From Pseudomonas promysalinigenes (GTDB taxonomy: Bacteria; Pseudomonadota; Gammaproteobacteria; Pseudomonadales; Pseudomonadaceae), in assembly GCF_014269025.2 (NCBI RefSeq), contig NZ_CP077094.1:1860001-1924000 (forward strand): a stretch of DNA of 64,000 nt, in the 5' to 3' direction. A model generated the notes under the pieces. The model was not told where the DNA came from, searched no databases, and saw only the letters and a program-made list of their open reading frames with translations. Below, piece by piece: positions 56,222-63,791 of the stretch (within the stretch, counting starts at the first letter, position 1; each line of letters begins with the position of its first letter). The position numbers and the translations under genes are program-made.

Positions 56222-57181
56222 TCAACGCTGCCAGATGCCCTTGCCCATCAACTGCTCCCGATCATGGGGGAGGCCAAAGTCCTGCAATGGGCCTTTAGGC
56301 ACTATGCCATTGGGGTTGATGGTCTTGTGGCTCATGTAATAGTGCTTCTGGATATGCTCCATGTTCACCGTCCCTGCCACACCCGGCCACTGATACAGCT
56401 CACGCAGCCAGTTTGACAGATTGTGGTAGTCGCTCAAGCGGCGCAAGTTGCACTTGAAGTGCCCGTGATACACAGCATCGAAACGCACCAGGGTGGTGAA
56501 AAGGCGTACATCGGCTTCGGTCAGGTACTCGCCCGCCAGGTAGCGGTTTCGACCGAGTAATGCTTCGAGATGGTCCAGTTCGTTGAACACGTCATCGAAT
56601 GCCGTCTCGTAGGCGTCTTGTGTGGTGGCAAAGCCTGCGCGGTACACGCCGTTGTTGATTGCCGGGTAGATGCGTTCATTTAGCGCTTCGATGGCCGGGC
56701 GCAATGGCTCGGGATACAGGTCCAGTCTGTTGCCGGTCAGCTCGTTAAATGCACTGTTGAATATGCGGATGATCTCCGCCGACTCGTTGTTGACGATGCG
56801 CTTTTCCTTTTTGTCCCACAGTACGGGCACGGTGACGCGGCCAGTATAGTGTGGGTCGTCTTGGGTATAGCGCTGGTGCAGGTACTGAAGGCCGTCGAGG
56901 TGGTCGCCGCTTGAGCCTTGCTGCTGGTCGAAAGTCCAGCCATGGTCGAGCATAAGCCAACTGACCACTGATACGTCGATCAACGGTTCCAGGCCTTTCA
57001 GGGCGCGAACGATGAGCGTACGGTGTGCCCAGGGGCAGGCCAGCGAAACATACAGGTGGTAGCGACCGGCTTCAGGGGCGGGCAGGGCGTTGCGGCGCTG
57101 AGCACTCTCACGTTTGAAGGTGCCGTCTTTGCCATTGTCATACCACTGGTCCTGCCAGTGGCCGTCGATCAAAAGGCCCAT
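56222..57181 (-). CDS. yqjG: Glutathionyl-hydroquinone reductase YqjG (ECM4/Xi-class GST)
   Basis: Reductively removes glutathione from glutathionyl-hydroquinones. The 319-residue protein has the redox Cys in VSLACPWAHRTLIVRALKGL (CPWA motif at about 50-53) and the GST C-terminal helical domain with YLAGEYLTEADVRLFTTLVR (about 216-235) and FKCNLRRLSDYHNLSNWLRE. The length fits. It stands alone, with an unassigned 93-bp gap before ybiB. Confidence 0.94.
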   Translation of the reverse strand: MGLLIDGHWQDQWYDNGKDGTFKRESAQRRNALPAPEAGRYHLYVSLACPWAHRTLIVRALKGLEPLIDVSVVSWLMLDHGWTFDQQQGSSGDHLDGLQYLHQRYTQDDPHYTGRVTVPVLWDKKEKRIVNNESAEIIRIFNSAFNELTGNRLDLYPEPLRPAIEALNERIYPAINNGVYRAGFATTQDAYETAFDDVFNELDHLEALLGRNRYLAGEYLTEADVRLFTTLVRFDAVYHGHFKCNLRRLSDYHNLSNWLRELYQWPGVAGTVNMEHIQKHYYMSHKTINPNGIVPKGPLQDFGLPHDREQLMGKGIWQR

Positions 57182-57274
57182 GATGAGCTCCTCGGAAACA
57201 GTACTGTTTGTCGTTGGAGCTCAGTCTAGGGAAAGTCGTTCGAACAACTAGCGCAAATACTGCCAGGTTAGTAT

Positions 57275-58279
57275 CTATTTTTTCGATTGGTTCCGTGCGG
57301 CCCAATAGCTGTGGGCGGTTGCGAAAGCCTGCTCGCGATTTTCCCCAAGGCCACGCAAGGCTAAAGCCATTGTCGCGACCACGGCCATTTCACCGTAGCT
57401 GTCCTGAGCTTCACCGCGCCAAACAGCGAGCAGGTGCTCAGGCTGCAGGCTTGGCGGTTTGACATGGCGGCGTTCACTCAGCGCTGGCCATTCCTCGTCC
57501 CAAGCCTGGCCGTCACGTGCACCGTAAAGATGGCTGATGACGTCAGGATTGACCTCGATTTCGCCGCCGTCGCCTTTGATCACTATGGCATGATCGCCAA
57601 GCAGACGGCTCGCCTCACGGTGCACTGCCTGATAACCGGGGTGGAATATGCTCTGCAGGCCGCAGCGGGCGTTCAGCGGGTTCAGCACGCGGGCCAGGGA
57701 ATGAATGGGCGAGCGCAGGCCCAGGGTGTTACGCAGATCGATCATCCGCTGCAACTGCGGGGCCCAGTCGTGCAAGGGCGCAAAGGCAAGGTGCTGCTGG
57801 TCCAAGGCCTGGTTGACGGCAGCCCAGTCGCGGCACAGCGGGATCTTGAGCAATGCCAGTAGCTGTTCGGTGTACATGCGCCCGGCAGTATGCGCACCGC
57901 CACCGTGCATCAAAATACGCACGCCATTGGTTGCCAGGCACTTGGCACTGAGCAGGTACCAAGGCAAGTGACGCTTTTTGCCCGCATAGGTAGGCCAGTC
58001 GATATCAACGGCAATGCGCGGCGCCTGCAATTGAGCACGCAGGGCCTCGGTGAAGCCGGCAAGCTCTTCGGCGCTTTCTTCCTTGTGGCGCAGCAGCATC
58101 AGAAAGGCACCCAGCTGAGTGTCTTCGACTTTTCCTTCGAGCAGCAATGTCATGGCGGCCCGAGCTTCTTCGCGAGTCAGCCCGCGGGCGCCACGTTTGC
58201 CTTTGCCGAGTATGCGCACGAATTCGGCGAAGGGGTGTTCAGCCGGTGTTTCCAGAGTCAGAGGGCGCAGATCGGTCAT
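57275..58279 (-). CDS. ybiB: TrpD2-like nucleic-acid-binding protein YbiB
   Basis: A 334-residue relative of anthranilate phosphoribosyltransferase. The fold is kept (EFVRILGKGKRGARGLTREE, MLLRHKEESAEELAGFTEA, LMHGGG), but E. coli YbiB (TrpD2) does not act in tryptophan synthesis; it binds DNA and RNA and belongs to the LexA regulon there. The ATG at 58279 overlaps the tusE stop (ATATGA), tying it to the sulphur-relay operon rather than to trp genes. Confidence 0.88.
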   Translation of the reverse strand: MTDLRPLTLETPAEHPFAEFVRILGKGKRGARGLTREEARAAMTLLLEGKVEDTQLGAFLMLLRHKEESAEELAGFTEALRAQLQAPRIAVDIDWPTYAGKKRHLPWYLLSAKCLATNGVRILMHGGGAHTAGRMYTEQLLALLKIPLCRDWAAVNQALDQQHLAFAPLHDWAPQLQRMIDLRNTLGLRSPIHSLARVLNPLNARCGLQSIFHPGYQAVHREASRLLGDHAIVIKGDGGEIEVNPDVISHLYGARDGQAWDEEWPALSERRHVKPPSLQPEHLLAVWRGEAQDSYGEMAVVATMALALRGLGENREQAFATAHSYWAARNQSKK

Positions 58280-58611
58280 ATGCAATTGGTCGGCTTGGGC
58301 AGGCCTGCCAGCTTGGCAGCCAGTTTGGCAGGGGTGCCGTTGAATAGGCGGTTAAGATGCGGGCTATTGCCTTTTTCAGCGCCCAGCTTGAGCGCGGCGT
58401 ATTTGATCAATGGGCGAGTAGCCGGCGACAGTTGGTATTCGTCGTAGAACTGGCGCAGTAAATCCAGTATCTCCCAATGATCGGCGGTCAGGGCAATGCC
58501 CTCGCGCTCGGCCAGAACCTCGGCCACAGGGCGCGACCAGTCTTGCAGGTCGACCAAAAAGCCTTCCTTGTCCAAGGCGATATTGCGTTCGCCAACGTTC
58601 AGGGTGCTCAT
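58276..58611 (-). CDS. tusE: Sulphur relay protein TusE (DsrC family)
   Basis: TusE accepts persulphide sulphur from TusBCD and passes it to MnmA for tRNA U34 thiolation. The 111-residue protein ends KPTNCI, with the catalytic Cys second from the end as in all active DsrC/TusE proteins, and contains DHWEILDLLRQFYDEYQLSP (about 45-64). A single Cys fits TusE rather than dissimilatory DsrC. The ATG at 58611 overlaps the tusB stop. Confidence 0.95.
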   Translation of the reverse strand: MSTLNVGERNIALDKEGFLVDLQDWSRPVAEVLAEREGIALTADHWEILDLLRQFYDEYQLSPATRPLIKYAALKLGAEKGNSPHLNRLFNGTPAKLAAKLAGLPKPTNCI

Positions 58612-58904
58612 AGCCAACTATTGACCTTGTAAAATTGCAGCGACAGTTCAACGAAGGCTGGGTAATCCACCGCCTGGGCCAAGGTGCTGCTGACGCCACG
58701 GGCTTGCATGTCCTCTTCGAGGGCAAACAGTCGGTCTGGCAGGTTAGCAGCCTGCAACTGGCGGTAAGCGTCGCTGCCCTCGCGCAGGCCATAGACCGCA
58801 TCGCCGCACAGGAGCACGCCGTCATCAGCGCCCAACAAGCGCAAGCAGCTGTTCAGGCGCTCGTCGCCGAAAGGAGAATGCGATAGAACATGCAGGGTTG
58901 CCAT
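58608..58904 (-). CDS. tusB: Sulphur relay protein TusB
   Basis: The small third partner of the TusBCD complex. The 98-residue protein begins MATLHVLSHSPFGDERLNSC and has DGVLLCGDAVYGLREGS (about 27-43), typical of the TusB/DsrH family. The ATG at 58904 overlaps the tusC stop by 1 to 4 bp. It has no known catalytic Cys of its own. Confidence 0.9.
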   Translation of the reverse strand: MATLHVLSHSPFGDERLNSCLRLLGADDGVLLCGDAVYGLREGSDAYRQLQAANLPDRLFALEEDMQARGVSSTLAQAVDYPAFVELSLQFYKVNSWL

Positions 58905-59263
58905 CAAAGCGTCACCACCTGGTCAAAACGGGCAATCAAGGCTTTTAACTCGTCATCGTCCAATGCCTGTACCGACAGCTCCAAGCCATCTGCGCTTAGG
59001 CCGCGGCGGGCGAGGCTGTGCTGGCAGGCGTACAATTGCTCGACGCCAAACATCGGCAGTGCCTGAAGGTTGGCGGCGAGGTTTTTCTGCTGAACGGCCG
59101 CTGGCTGTTGAGCGGGCATCAGTTGCAATACCCCGTCATCAAGAAACAACATGGCTAACGGCAAGTCGAATGCCCCGCCAGCCAGGGCAATGTCCAGCGC
59201 TTCGCGCGCGGATGGGCCGCTCCAAGGTGCCTGCCGGCTGATGATCAACATGGACTTGGCCAT
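58904..59263 (-). CDS. tusC: Sulphur relay protein TusC
   Basis: A 119-residue DsrF/TusC protein, MAKSMLIISRQAPWSGPSAR at the start and AGGAFDLPLAMLFLDDGVLQ (about 29-48). The Cys in LYACQHSLARRG is conserved in many members. The ATG at 59263 begins just past the tusD stop; the open frame to 59314 runs into tusD and was not used. Confidence 0.92.
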   Translation of the reverse strand: MAKSMLIISRQAPWSGPSAREALDIALAGGAFDLPLAMLFLDDGVLQLMPAQQPAAVQQKNLAANLQALPMFGVEQLYACQHSLARRGLSADGLELSVQALDDDELKALIARFDQVVTL

Positions 59264-59264
59264 T

Positions 59265-59657
59265 TCAGTCACCTCCGAAGCAGACCAGACGGTCGGCGTT
59301 TTGCGCGGCTTCATGCAGCTGGCCGAGGCCCGATAGCTCCCACGGCTGGTGCAGGTTTACTGCCGGACGCTGGTAGCGGCTGGCCTCGGCTTCGTCGAGC
59401 ACGCCACGGCGCAGGGCGGCAGCGATGCACACTACCGCGTCAAGACGGTTGTTTTCGACGAAGGTACGCCACTGGCCGGCGATATCCTGCTCATCCTGAG
59501 GCACGACCACGTTGGACGAAGCGCTGTGTACGCCGTCCTGGTAAAAGAACAGCCGGGCAATTTCATGCCCGCCAGCCAGCACCGCCTCGGCAAAACGCAG
59601 GGCGCGGCGCGAGGAGGGCGCATGGGCAGGGGAAAAAACCGCGATAGCGAATTTCAT
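59265..59657 (-). CDS. tusD: Sulphurtransferase TusD
   Basis: TusD takes sulphur from TusA on a conserved Cys, here in RLDAVVCIAAALRRGVLDE (Cys at about 78), and hands it to TusE. The 130-residue protein begins MKFAIAVFSPAHAPSSRRAL. It is the first gene of tusD-tusC-tusB-tusE-ybiB, all tightly packed with overlaps. The ATG at 59657 is the family start. Confidence 0.94.
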   Translation of the reverse strand: MKFAIAVFSPAHAPSSRRALRFAEAVLAGGHEIARLFFYQDGVHSASSNVVVPQDEQDIAGQWRTFVENNRLDAVVCIAAALRRGVLDEAEASRYQRPAVNLHQPWELSGLGQLHEAAQNADRLVCFGGD

Positions 59658-59694
59658 GGGCAACTCATGCTGAATAATGCCGCCATGATAAAGC

Positions 59695-59724
59695 AAAAAG
59701 CCCGCGCAAGTGGGCGCAGGCTTT
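59695..59724 (-). terminator. Terminator after the nucleobase permease gene
   Basis: AAAGCC(C)GCGC and GCGC(A)GGCTTT form a stem with one mismatch and a 6-nt loop; on the minus strand a run of five T follows. It separates the permease gene from tusD. Confidence 0.8.
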
Positions 59725-59744
59725 GTCGATTGGGCTGGCGTGGA

Positions 59745-61124
59745 TCAGGCGTTATCGTTGCTCTGCGGCAGGAACCAGTTCAGCAACAGGGCGCAGATAC
59801 CCCCGGTCGCAACGCCTGACTCCAGTACGTTGCGCACAGCCGCTGGCATGTGCGCCAGAAACTCCGGCACCTGCGCCACCCCAAGGCCCAGGGCTAGCGA
59901 CACCGCAATGATCAGCAAAGCTCGACGGTCCAGGCGGGTGCTGGCCAGGATGTTGATACCCGATGCGGCAACTGCCCCGAACATCACCATGGCGGCGCCG
60001 CCAAGCACTGGCTCCGGCACCGCCTGAATCACACCCGCCACGCTTGGGAATAGGCCCAGCACTACTAGCATTACGGCAATCCAGATTCCAATGTGGCGGC
60101 TGGCGATTCCGGTCAGCTGAATTACGCCGTTATTTTGAGCGAAAATCGAACTGGGGAAGGTGTTGAACAGGCCGGCCAGTAGTGAGTTGGCGCCGTTGAC
60201 CAGCACGCCGCCCTTGATGCGGGACATCCATAATGGGCCTTCGACGGGCTGGCGGGAAACCTTGCTGGTGGCGGTGACATCGCCGATCGCTTCCAGCGAA
60301 GTGACCAAGTAGATCACCAGCATGGGAATGAACAGCGCCCAGGAAAAACTCAGGCCAAAGTGCAGTGGCGTCGGCACCTGGAACAGCGCTGCTTCGTGCA
60401 TGCCGGTGAAGTCGAGGCGACCGAGGTAGCCGGCCAGGGCATAGCCGACCGCCAGCGCTATGACGATGGCGCAACTGCGCATCCACACTACCGGGATACG
60501 GTTGAGGATCACGATCACCGCCAGCACGGCGCCCGACAACAGCAGGTTTTCACCGTTGGCGAAAGTACCGTTGGCCATTGCGCCAAACCCGCCGCCCATG
60601 CTGATCAGGCCTACCTTGATCAAGGTCAGGCCAATCATGAGCACAACGATACCGGTCACCAAAGGCGTGATCAGCCGTTTAACGAACGGTAGGATGCGTG
60701 ACACGCCCATTTCGACGAATGAGCCCGCAATCACCACACCAAAAATAGCCGCCATCACGCCTTCCACTGGTGTGCCCTGCTTGACCATCAGCGCGCCACC
60801 GGCTATCAGCGGCCCGACGAAATTGAAGCTGGTGCCCTGAACGATCAGCAGCCCCGCACCGAACGGGCCAAAGCGCTTGCACTGGATGAACGTGGCGATC
60901 CCGGAAATCACCAGCGACATGGAGACAATAAGGTTGGTATCACGCGCCGATACGCCCAATGCCTGACAGATCAGCAAGCCTGGGGTGACGATGGGTACGA
61001 TGATCGCCAGCAGGTGCTGCAGGGCGGCCAACATGCCGATCAACAGCCGTGGCTTGTCCTCCAGGCCCAGTACCAGTTCATTGGCAGGCGCTGCCGCGCC
61101 TGGGCCGTGTTCGTGTGAGCTCAT
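59745..61124 (-). CDS. Nucleobase:cation symporter-2 (xanthine/uric acid/uracil type) permease
   Basis: A 459-residue inner-membrane protein of the NAT/NCS2 family with about 12-14 helices. The conserved stretch TSLEAIGDVTATSKVSRQPV (about 272-291) holds the Glu and Asp of the NAT signature in the form found in purine transporters such as XanQ/XanP; GTSFNFVGPLIAGGALM (about 96-112) is also typical. Uracil permeases differ at the signature, so purine or urate uptake is favoured. The ATG at 61124 begins MSSHEHGPGAAAP; the longer frame to 61196 is not hydrophobic or homologous. No purine genes lie nearby. Confidence 0.88.
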   Translation of the reverse strand: MSSHEHGPGAAAPANELVLGLEDKPRLLIGMLAALQHLLAIIVPIVTPGLLICQALGVSARDTNLIVSMSLVISGIATFIQCKRFGPFGAGLLIVQGTSFNFVGPLIAGGALMVKQGTPVEGVMAAIFGVVIAGSFVEMGVSRILPFVKRLITPLVTGIVVLMIGLTLIKVGLISMGGGFGAMANGTFANGENLLLSGAVLAVIVILNRIPVVWMRSCAIVIALAVGYALAGYLGRLDFTGMHEAALFQVPTPLHFGLSFSWALFIPMLVIYLVTSLEAIGDVTATSKVSRQPVEGPLWMSRIKGGVLVNGANSLLAGLFNTFPSSIFAQNNGVIQLTGIASRHIGIWIAVMLVVLGLFPSVAGVIQAVPEPVLGGAAMVMFGAVAASGINILASTRLDRRALLIIAVSLALGLGVAQVPEFLAHMPAAVRNVLESGVATGGICALLLNWFLPQSNDNA

Positions 61125-61287
61125 CGCTGAAGCCGCCCCGGAAGAAAAAGGAGCGCATTCTACGGCGAGGTGCGCGATTGCGGTAGGGGCATCCACGATG
61201 GCGACAGGATCAGCGATTATCCGCTTGATAATCTGACTTTTTAGTCAGCAATTCAGTAGGTAGCCAGCCTGACGTCCGCACTCCAAA

Positions 61288-61317
61288 AAGAAAAGCCCGC
61301 CGAAGCGGGCTTTTCTT
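61288..61317 (-). terminator. Terminator after the BAX-inhibitor-1 family gene
   Basis: A perfect 13-bp inverted repeat AAGAAAAGCCCGC / GCGGGCTTTTCTT with a CGAA tetraloop and flanking T/A runs, 13 bp past the stop; bidirectional in form. Confidence 0.9.
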
Positions 61318-61329
61318 AGGCGGTGTCAA

Positions 61330-62001
61330 TCAGTCGTCACGACCCATGATGCCGAACAATTGCAGCAGGCTGATGAATAGGTTGTAGATCGAAACATACA
61401 GGCTGATGGTCGCCATGATGTAGTTACGCTCACCACCGTGGATGATCGCGCTGGTCTGGAACAGAATGCAGACCGACGAGAACAGCACGAAGCCAGCGCT
61501 GATCGCCAATTGCAGGCCGCTGATCTGGAAGAAGAAGCTGGCGACGACAGCGCCGAGCAGCACAAAGAAGCCTGCGGTGATGAAACCGCTGAGGAAGCTC
61601 ATGTCTTTGCGGGTGATCAGGACGTAAGCCGACAAACCACCGAACACCAGCGCAGTCATGGCGAATGCCGAGCTGACCACTTCGGCGCCGCCGGCCATAC
61701 CCAGGTAACGGTTGAGGATTGGGCCGAGAATGAAGCCCATGAAACCGGTGAGGGCGAAGGTGGATACCAGGCCCCATACCGAATCACGCAGTTTGGCGGT
61801 GAGGAAGAACAGACCGTAGAAGCCAATCAGCACGACGAACACGTTCGGGTAACCGACGCGCATCTGCTGGGCCACGAAGGCCATGACACCGCTGAACGCG
61901 AGGGTGAGTGCCAGCAGGCTGTACGTGTTGCGCAGGACCTTGCTGACCTCCTGCTGCTCGGCTTGCTGGCCGTGGTGTACGGCGTAATCCTGTTCGCGCA
62001 T
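61330..62001 (-). CDS. BAX-inhibitor-1 family membrane protein (YccA/YbhL-like)
   Basis: A 223-residue inner-membrane protein with seven predicted helices after a polar N terminus (MREQDYAVHHGQQAEQQEVS). Family marks are LRNTYSLLALTLAFSGVMAF (about 23-42) and GGERNYIMATISLYVSIYNL (about 192-211). The E. coli relative YccA is a slowly degraded substrate that inhibits the FtsH protease; others move calcium. Upstream lies the tRNA-Ser promoter, divergent. Confidence 0.92.
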   Translation of the reverse strand: MREQDYAVHHGQQAEQQEVSKVLRNTYSLLALTLAFSGVMAFVAQQMRVGYPNVFVVLIGFYGLFFLTAKLRDSVWGLVSTFALTGFMGFILGPILNRYLGMAGGAEVVSSAFAMTALVFGGLSAYVLITRKDMSFLSGFITAGFFVLLGAVVASFFFQISGLQLAISAGFVLFSSVCILFQTSAIIHGGERNYIMATISLYVSIYNLFISLLQLFGIMGRDD

Positions 62002-62088
62002 GGCGACACTCCTTATGGAATCCGTGGTTATGGACGTTACAGATGCGAGCAGTCTAACAGACGCTCCGCAACCCGCGACACAGAGAGT

Positions 62089-62116
62089 TTGACAGCGTGT
62101 TTCATTACGGTATTAT
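62089..62116 (+). promoter_or_regulatory. Strong sigma-70 promoter with GC-rich discriminator (tRNA-Ser)
   Basis: A perfect -35 TTGACA (62089-62094) and -10 TATTAT (62111-62116) are 16 bp apart and followed by GGCGCCCGC, the GC-rich discriminator typical of stringently controlled stable-RNA promoters. The transcript would start about 12 bp before the tRNA at 62135. No terminator lies before the second tRNA. Confidence 0.8.
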
Positions 62117-62134
62117 GGCGCCCGCAAACAAGTT

Positions 62135-62203
62135 GGAAGCGTGGCCGAGTGGTTTAAGGCAACGGTCTTGAAAACCGTCGATGGGCAACTATCCTAGAGT
62201 TCT
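62135..62203 (+). pseudogene. Truncated tRNA-Ser(UGA), broken in the T-arm
   Basis: The sequence has a tRNA-Ser acceptor 5' strand (GGAAGCG), a D-arm (GCCGAGTGGTTTAAGGC), an anticodon stem-loop with CTTGAAA (anticodon TGA) and the long variable arm GATGG/CTATC, where one base gives a G-U pair. The T-arm starts TAGAGTTC and then stops matching: no GAATCTCTA, no acceptor 3' strand, no CCA. The break lies in the T-loop, a usual phage/ICE crossover place. Confidence 0.85.
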
Positions 62204-62255
62204 TATCCAAGGCCAATCCCAGCTGCATGCTTCAGTCAGTATTCCAGATGCATCC

Positions 62256-62345
62256 GGGGAATTGGCAGAGTGGTTGAATGCACCGGTCTTGAAAACCGGC
62301 GAACGTGAGAGCGTTCCCAGGGTTCGAATCCCTGGTTCCCCGCCA
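62256..62345 (+). tRNA. tRNA-Ser(UGA), complete with encoded CCA
   Basis: 90 nt. The acceptor stem GGGGAAT pairs with GTTCCCC (one U-G), discriminator G, then CCA. The anticodon arm is CCGGTCTTGAAAACCGG (anticodon TGA), the class II variable arm GAACGTGAGAGCGTTC, and the T-arm CAGGGTTCGAATCCCTG. It reads UCA and UCG/UCU by wobble. It differs from the truncated tRNA upstream at many stem positions, so it is not a simple duplicate. A terminator follows at 62361. Confidence 0.93.
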
Positions 62346-62360
62346 AATCGCAGTAAATAA

Positions 62361-62390
62361 AGGGCTCAGAGAAATCTGGAGCCCTTTTTT
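62361..62390 (+). terminator. Terminator after tRNA-Ser
   Basis: AGGGCTC and GAGCCCT pair around an 11-nt loop that can extend the stem (AGA/TCT), followed by six T. Confidence 0.88.
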
Positions 62391-62441
62391 GTTGCTCGTA
62401 TTTCGGCCTCTGACAGCTACGATCACACGCGTCGATCAAGT

Positions 62442-63236
62442 GTGCAGTCGGCCGTCCCTGGGAATCACGAGTTCTCCCGCGGCCACCTAGACCGCACGCT
62501 GATGAAGATGCAACAGGCGGCAGCTGGGCATGTTCATGTTCTGGATAACCAGACACTGGTCGTTGGTGATGTCAGATTTCTAGCGACGACGGCGTGGTCA
62601 GATTTTACTTCGACAGGGGATTACCGCGTAGCGATGTCGTTGTGCTGGGGGTGGATGAGCGACTTCACCCAGATCCGAATCGGCGAGGGCTTTAGAAAGC
62701 TTCGCCCTGTCGATCTAATCGCTCGCAACATTTGTGCGCGGGACTTTCTGGCTACGGAGTTGGCTAAGGATTTCGGAGGCAAGACCGTCGTCGTCACGCA
62801 TCACTACCCGATTGGAAAGGTCGCGCAGGCTGATGCCTGGATTTTCGGCCATACCCATAACGTGGTCGACACGGTCGTTTCGGGATGTCGGCTCACGCGC
62901 ATCATACAAGCGATGGGTCAGCAGTATCCTGTGCCGATCACTGCTTATCTGAGCGACGTTGAAATTTCGAACGATTGCGCAGTCGGGGTCGTGGTTGGTC
63001 AAATTGTTCCAGGGTTTATTGAGAAGCGCACAGGGGCATATTTGCTTACGACCACGCCGATCTTCTCGTTGATTAGTGCCGGGCGTTTCTGGGTGGTCGT
63101 TACAAAAGCAGGAAATTTTGTTCTGACTTCCTTCAAGCGCGGAGCGGGCCGGAAGAGTCTTCGAGCACTGATCGCAACCGCTGACTCACCTGACGCATCC
63201 TCGGAGCGCGAGCCAGGCGCCTTTGCGGGCGCCTGA
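62442..63236 (+). pseudogene. Remnant of a calcineurin-like metallophosphoesterase
   Basis: The open frame has no proper start: it enters directly at VPGNHEFSR, the second metal motif (GNHE), while the first one (DxH) and about 70 residues before it are missing. VRFLATTAWSDF, TVVVTHHYPI and AWIFGHTHNVVD follow in family order, but the 35-45 residues usual between THH and GHTH are absent. After SGCRL the sequence no longer resembles the family (about 110 residues of odd composition up to 63236), which suggests a frameshift or joined DNA. It begins about 50 bp after the tRNA terminator, so it is probably cut by the same event. Base composition is less GC-rich than the core genes. Confidence 0.7.
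63214..63235. terminator. Hairpin at the end of the metallophosphoesterase remnant
   Basis: CAGGCGCC and GGCGCCTG pair across 6 nt; no T-run follows. Confidence 0.4.
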
Positions 63237-63253
63237 AAGGTCGAATATGCGGA

Positions 63254-63547
63254 TCAGTTGAGCGTCGCTAGGAGTGTACGCAAGAAATCCTGACGGCGAT
63301 GAATCGAGCTGAGAATGACGTAGTCGCGTTCGCCATCTGGTGGTAAATGACCACATTCCATTAGGCCGATGATGTAAACCTCCGCCGTCCCTCAGGCCTC
63401 GCGCAGGTCTTGCTCTGTTGTGGATTTGTGGATGTCATCCACTAGGCGTTTCCAACACTCAGCTTGGCGCTTGCCGAGTGGTTCGCTGGAGAAAGATGGA
63501 GCGTGAAGCAGTGAATCGTAGTAGCCGATAGCAGGTTGCGTGCTCAA
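63254..63547 (-). pseudogene. Minus-strand ORF interrupted by an in-frame TGA, unknown family
   Basis: From a TTG at 63547 the frame codes STQPAIGYYDSLLHAPSFSS, then EPLGKRQAECWKRLVDDIHK and stops at TGA (63392-63394) after QDLREA, 51 residues in. The same frame continues past the stop with plausible coding sequence (YIIGLMECGHLPPDGERDYV and a further 20 residues) to 63254. Together they would be about 97 residues. I do not recognise the family. No ATG begins it. A broken gene is the simplest reading. Confidence 0.45.
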
Positions 63548-63791
63548 GCGGGAAGCCCCACAGATTAAATCTGGAGCGATCTTATCATGCGTACACGCAT
63601 TCGCTTGTTACTGGCCCGTCAGGGGCAGGCTCCTTGCAATTAGGCGCTGCAAGCTGAGCTACGGCCAAGAGTACGAGCTGCATCTCTGCGAGCGCTGCTT
63701 TTTCTCTCAAATAGCTGAGATGAAGAGTGCGCGACGGCTTGCTGTGATGTTCGACGAGGAAGGCGATGCGATTTTGGTTAATGACGCTTAG
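63540..63791 (+). pseudogene. Fragment of a Cys-motif protein, unknown family
   Basis: The last 45 residues look like a real gene end: SYGQEYELHLCERCFFSQIA with a CxxC pair, then RRLAVMFDEEGDAILVNDA. The first part, from a GTG at 63540, has irregular composition and overlaps the start of the minus-strand remnant, so the original N terminus is probably lost. A CxxC so near the C terminus suggests the second half of a zinc knuckle whose first Cys pair was upstream. Confidence 0.4.

Noticed and set aside
62135..62203. Functional tRNA with unusual T-arm
   Set aside because: Neither the T-stem 3' strand nor the acceptor 3' strand nor CCA exists within the next 50 bp.
62715..63002. 95-codon minus-strand open frame
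   Set aside because: Lies opposite the metallophosphoesterase motifs, which are convincing on the plus strand.
63392..63394. Selenocysteine at the in-frame TGA
   Set aside because: No Sec-type context or known selenoprotein family; a nonsense mutation in a decayed region is simpler.
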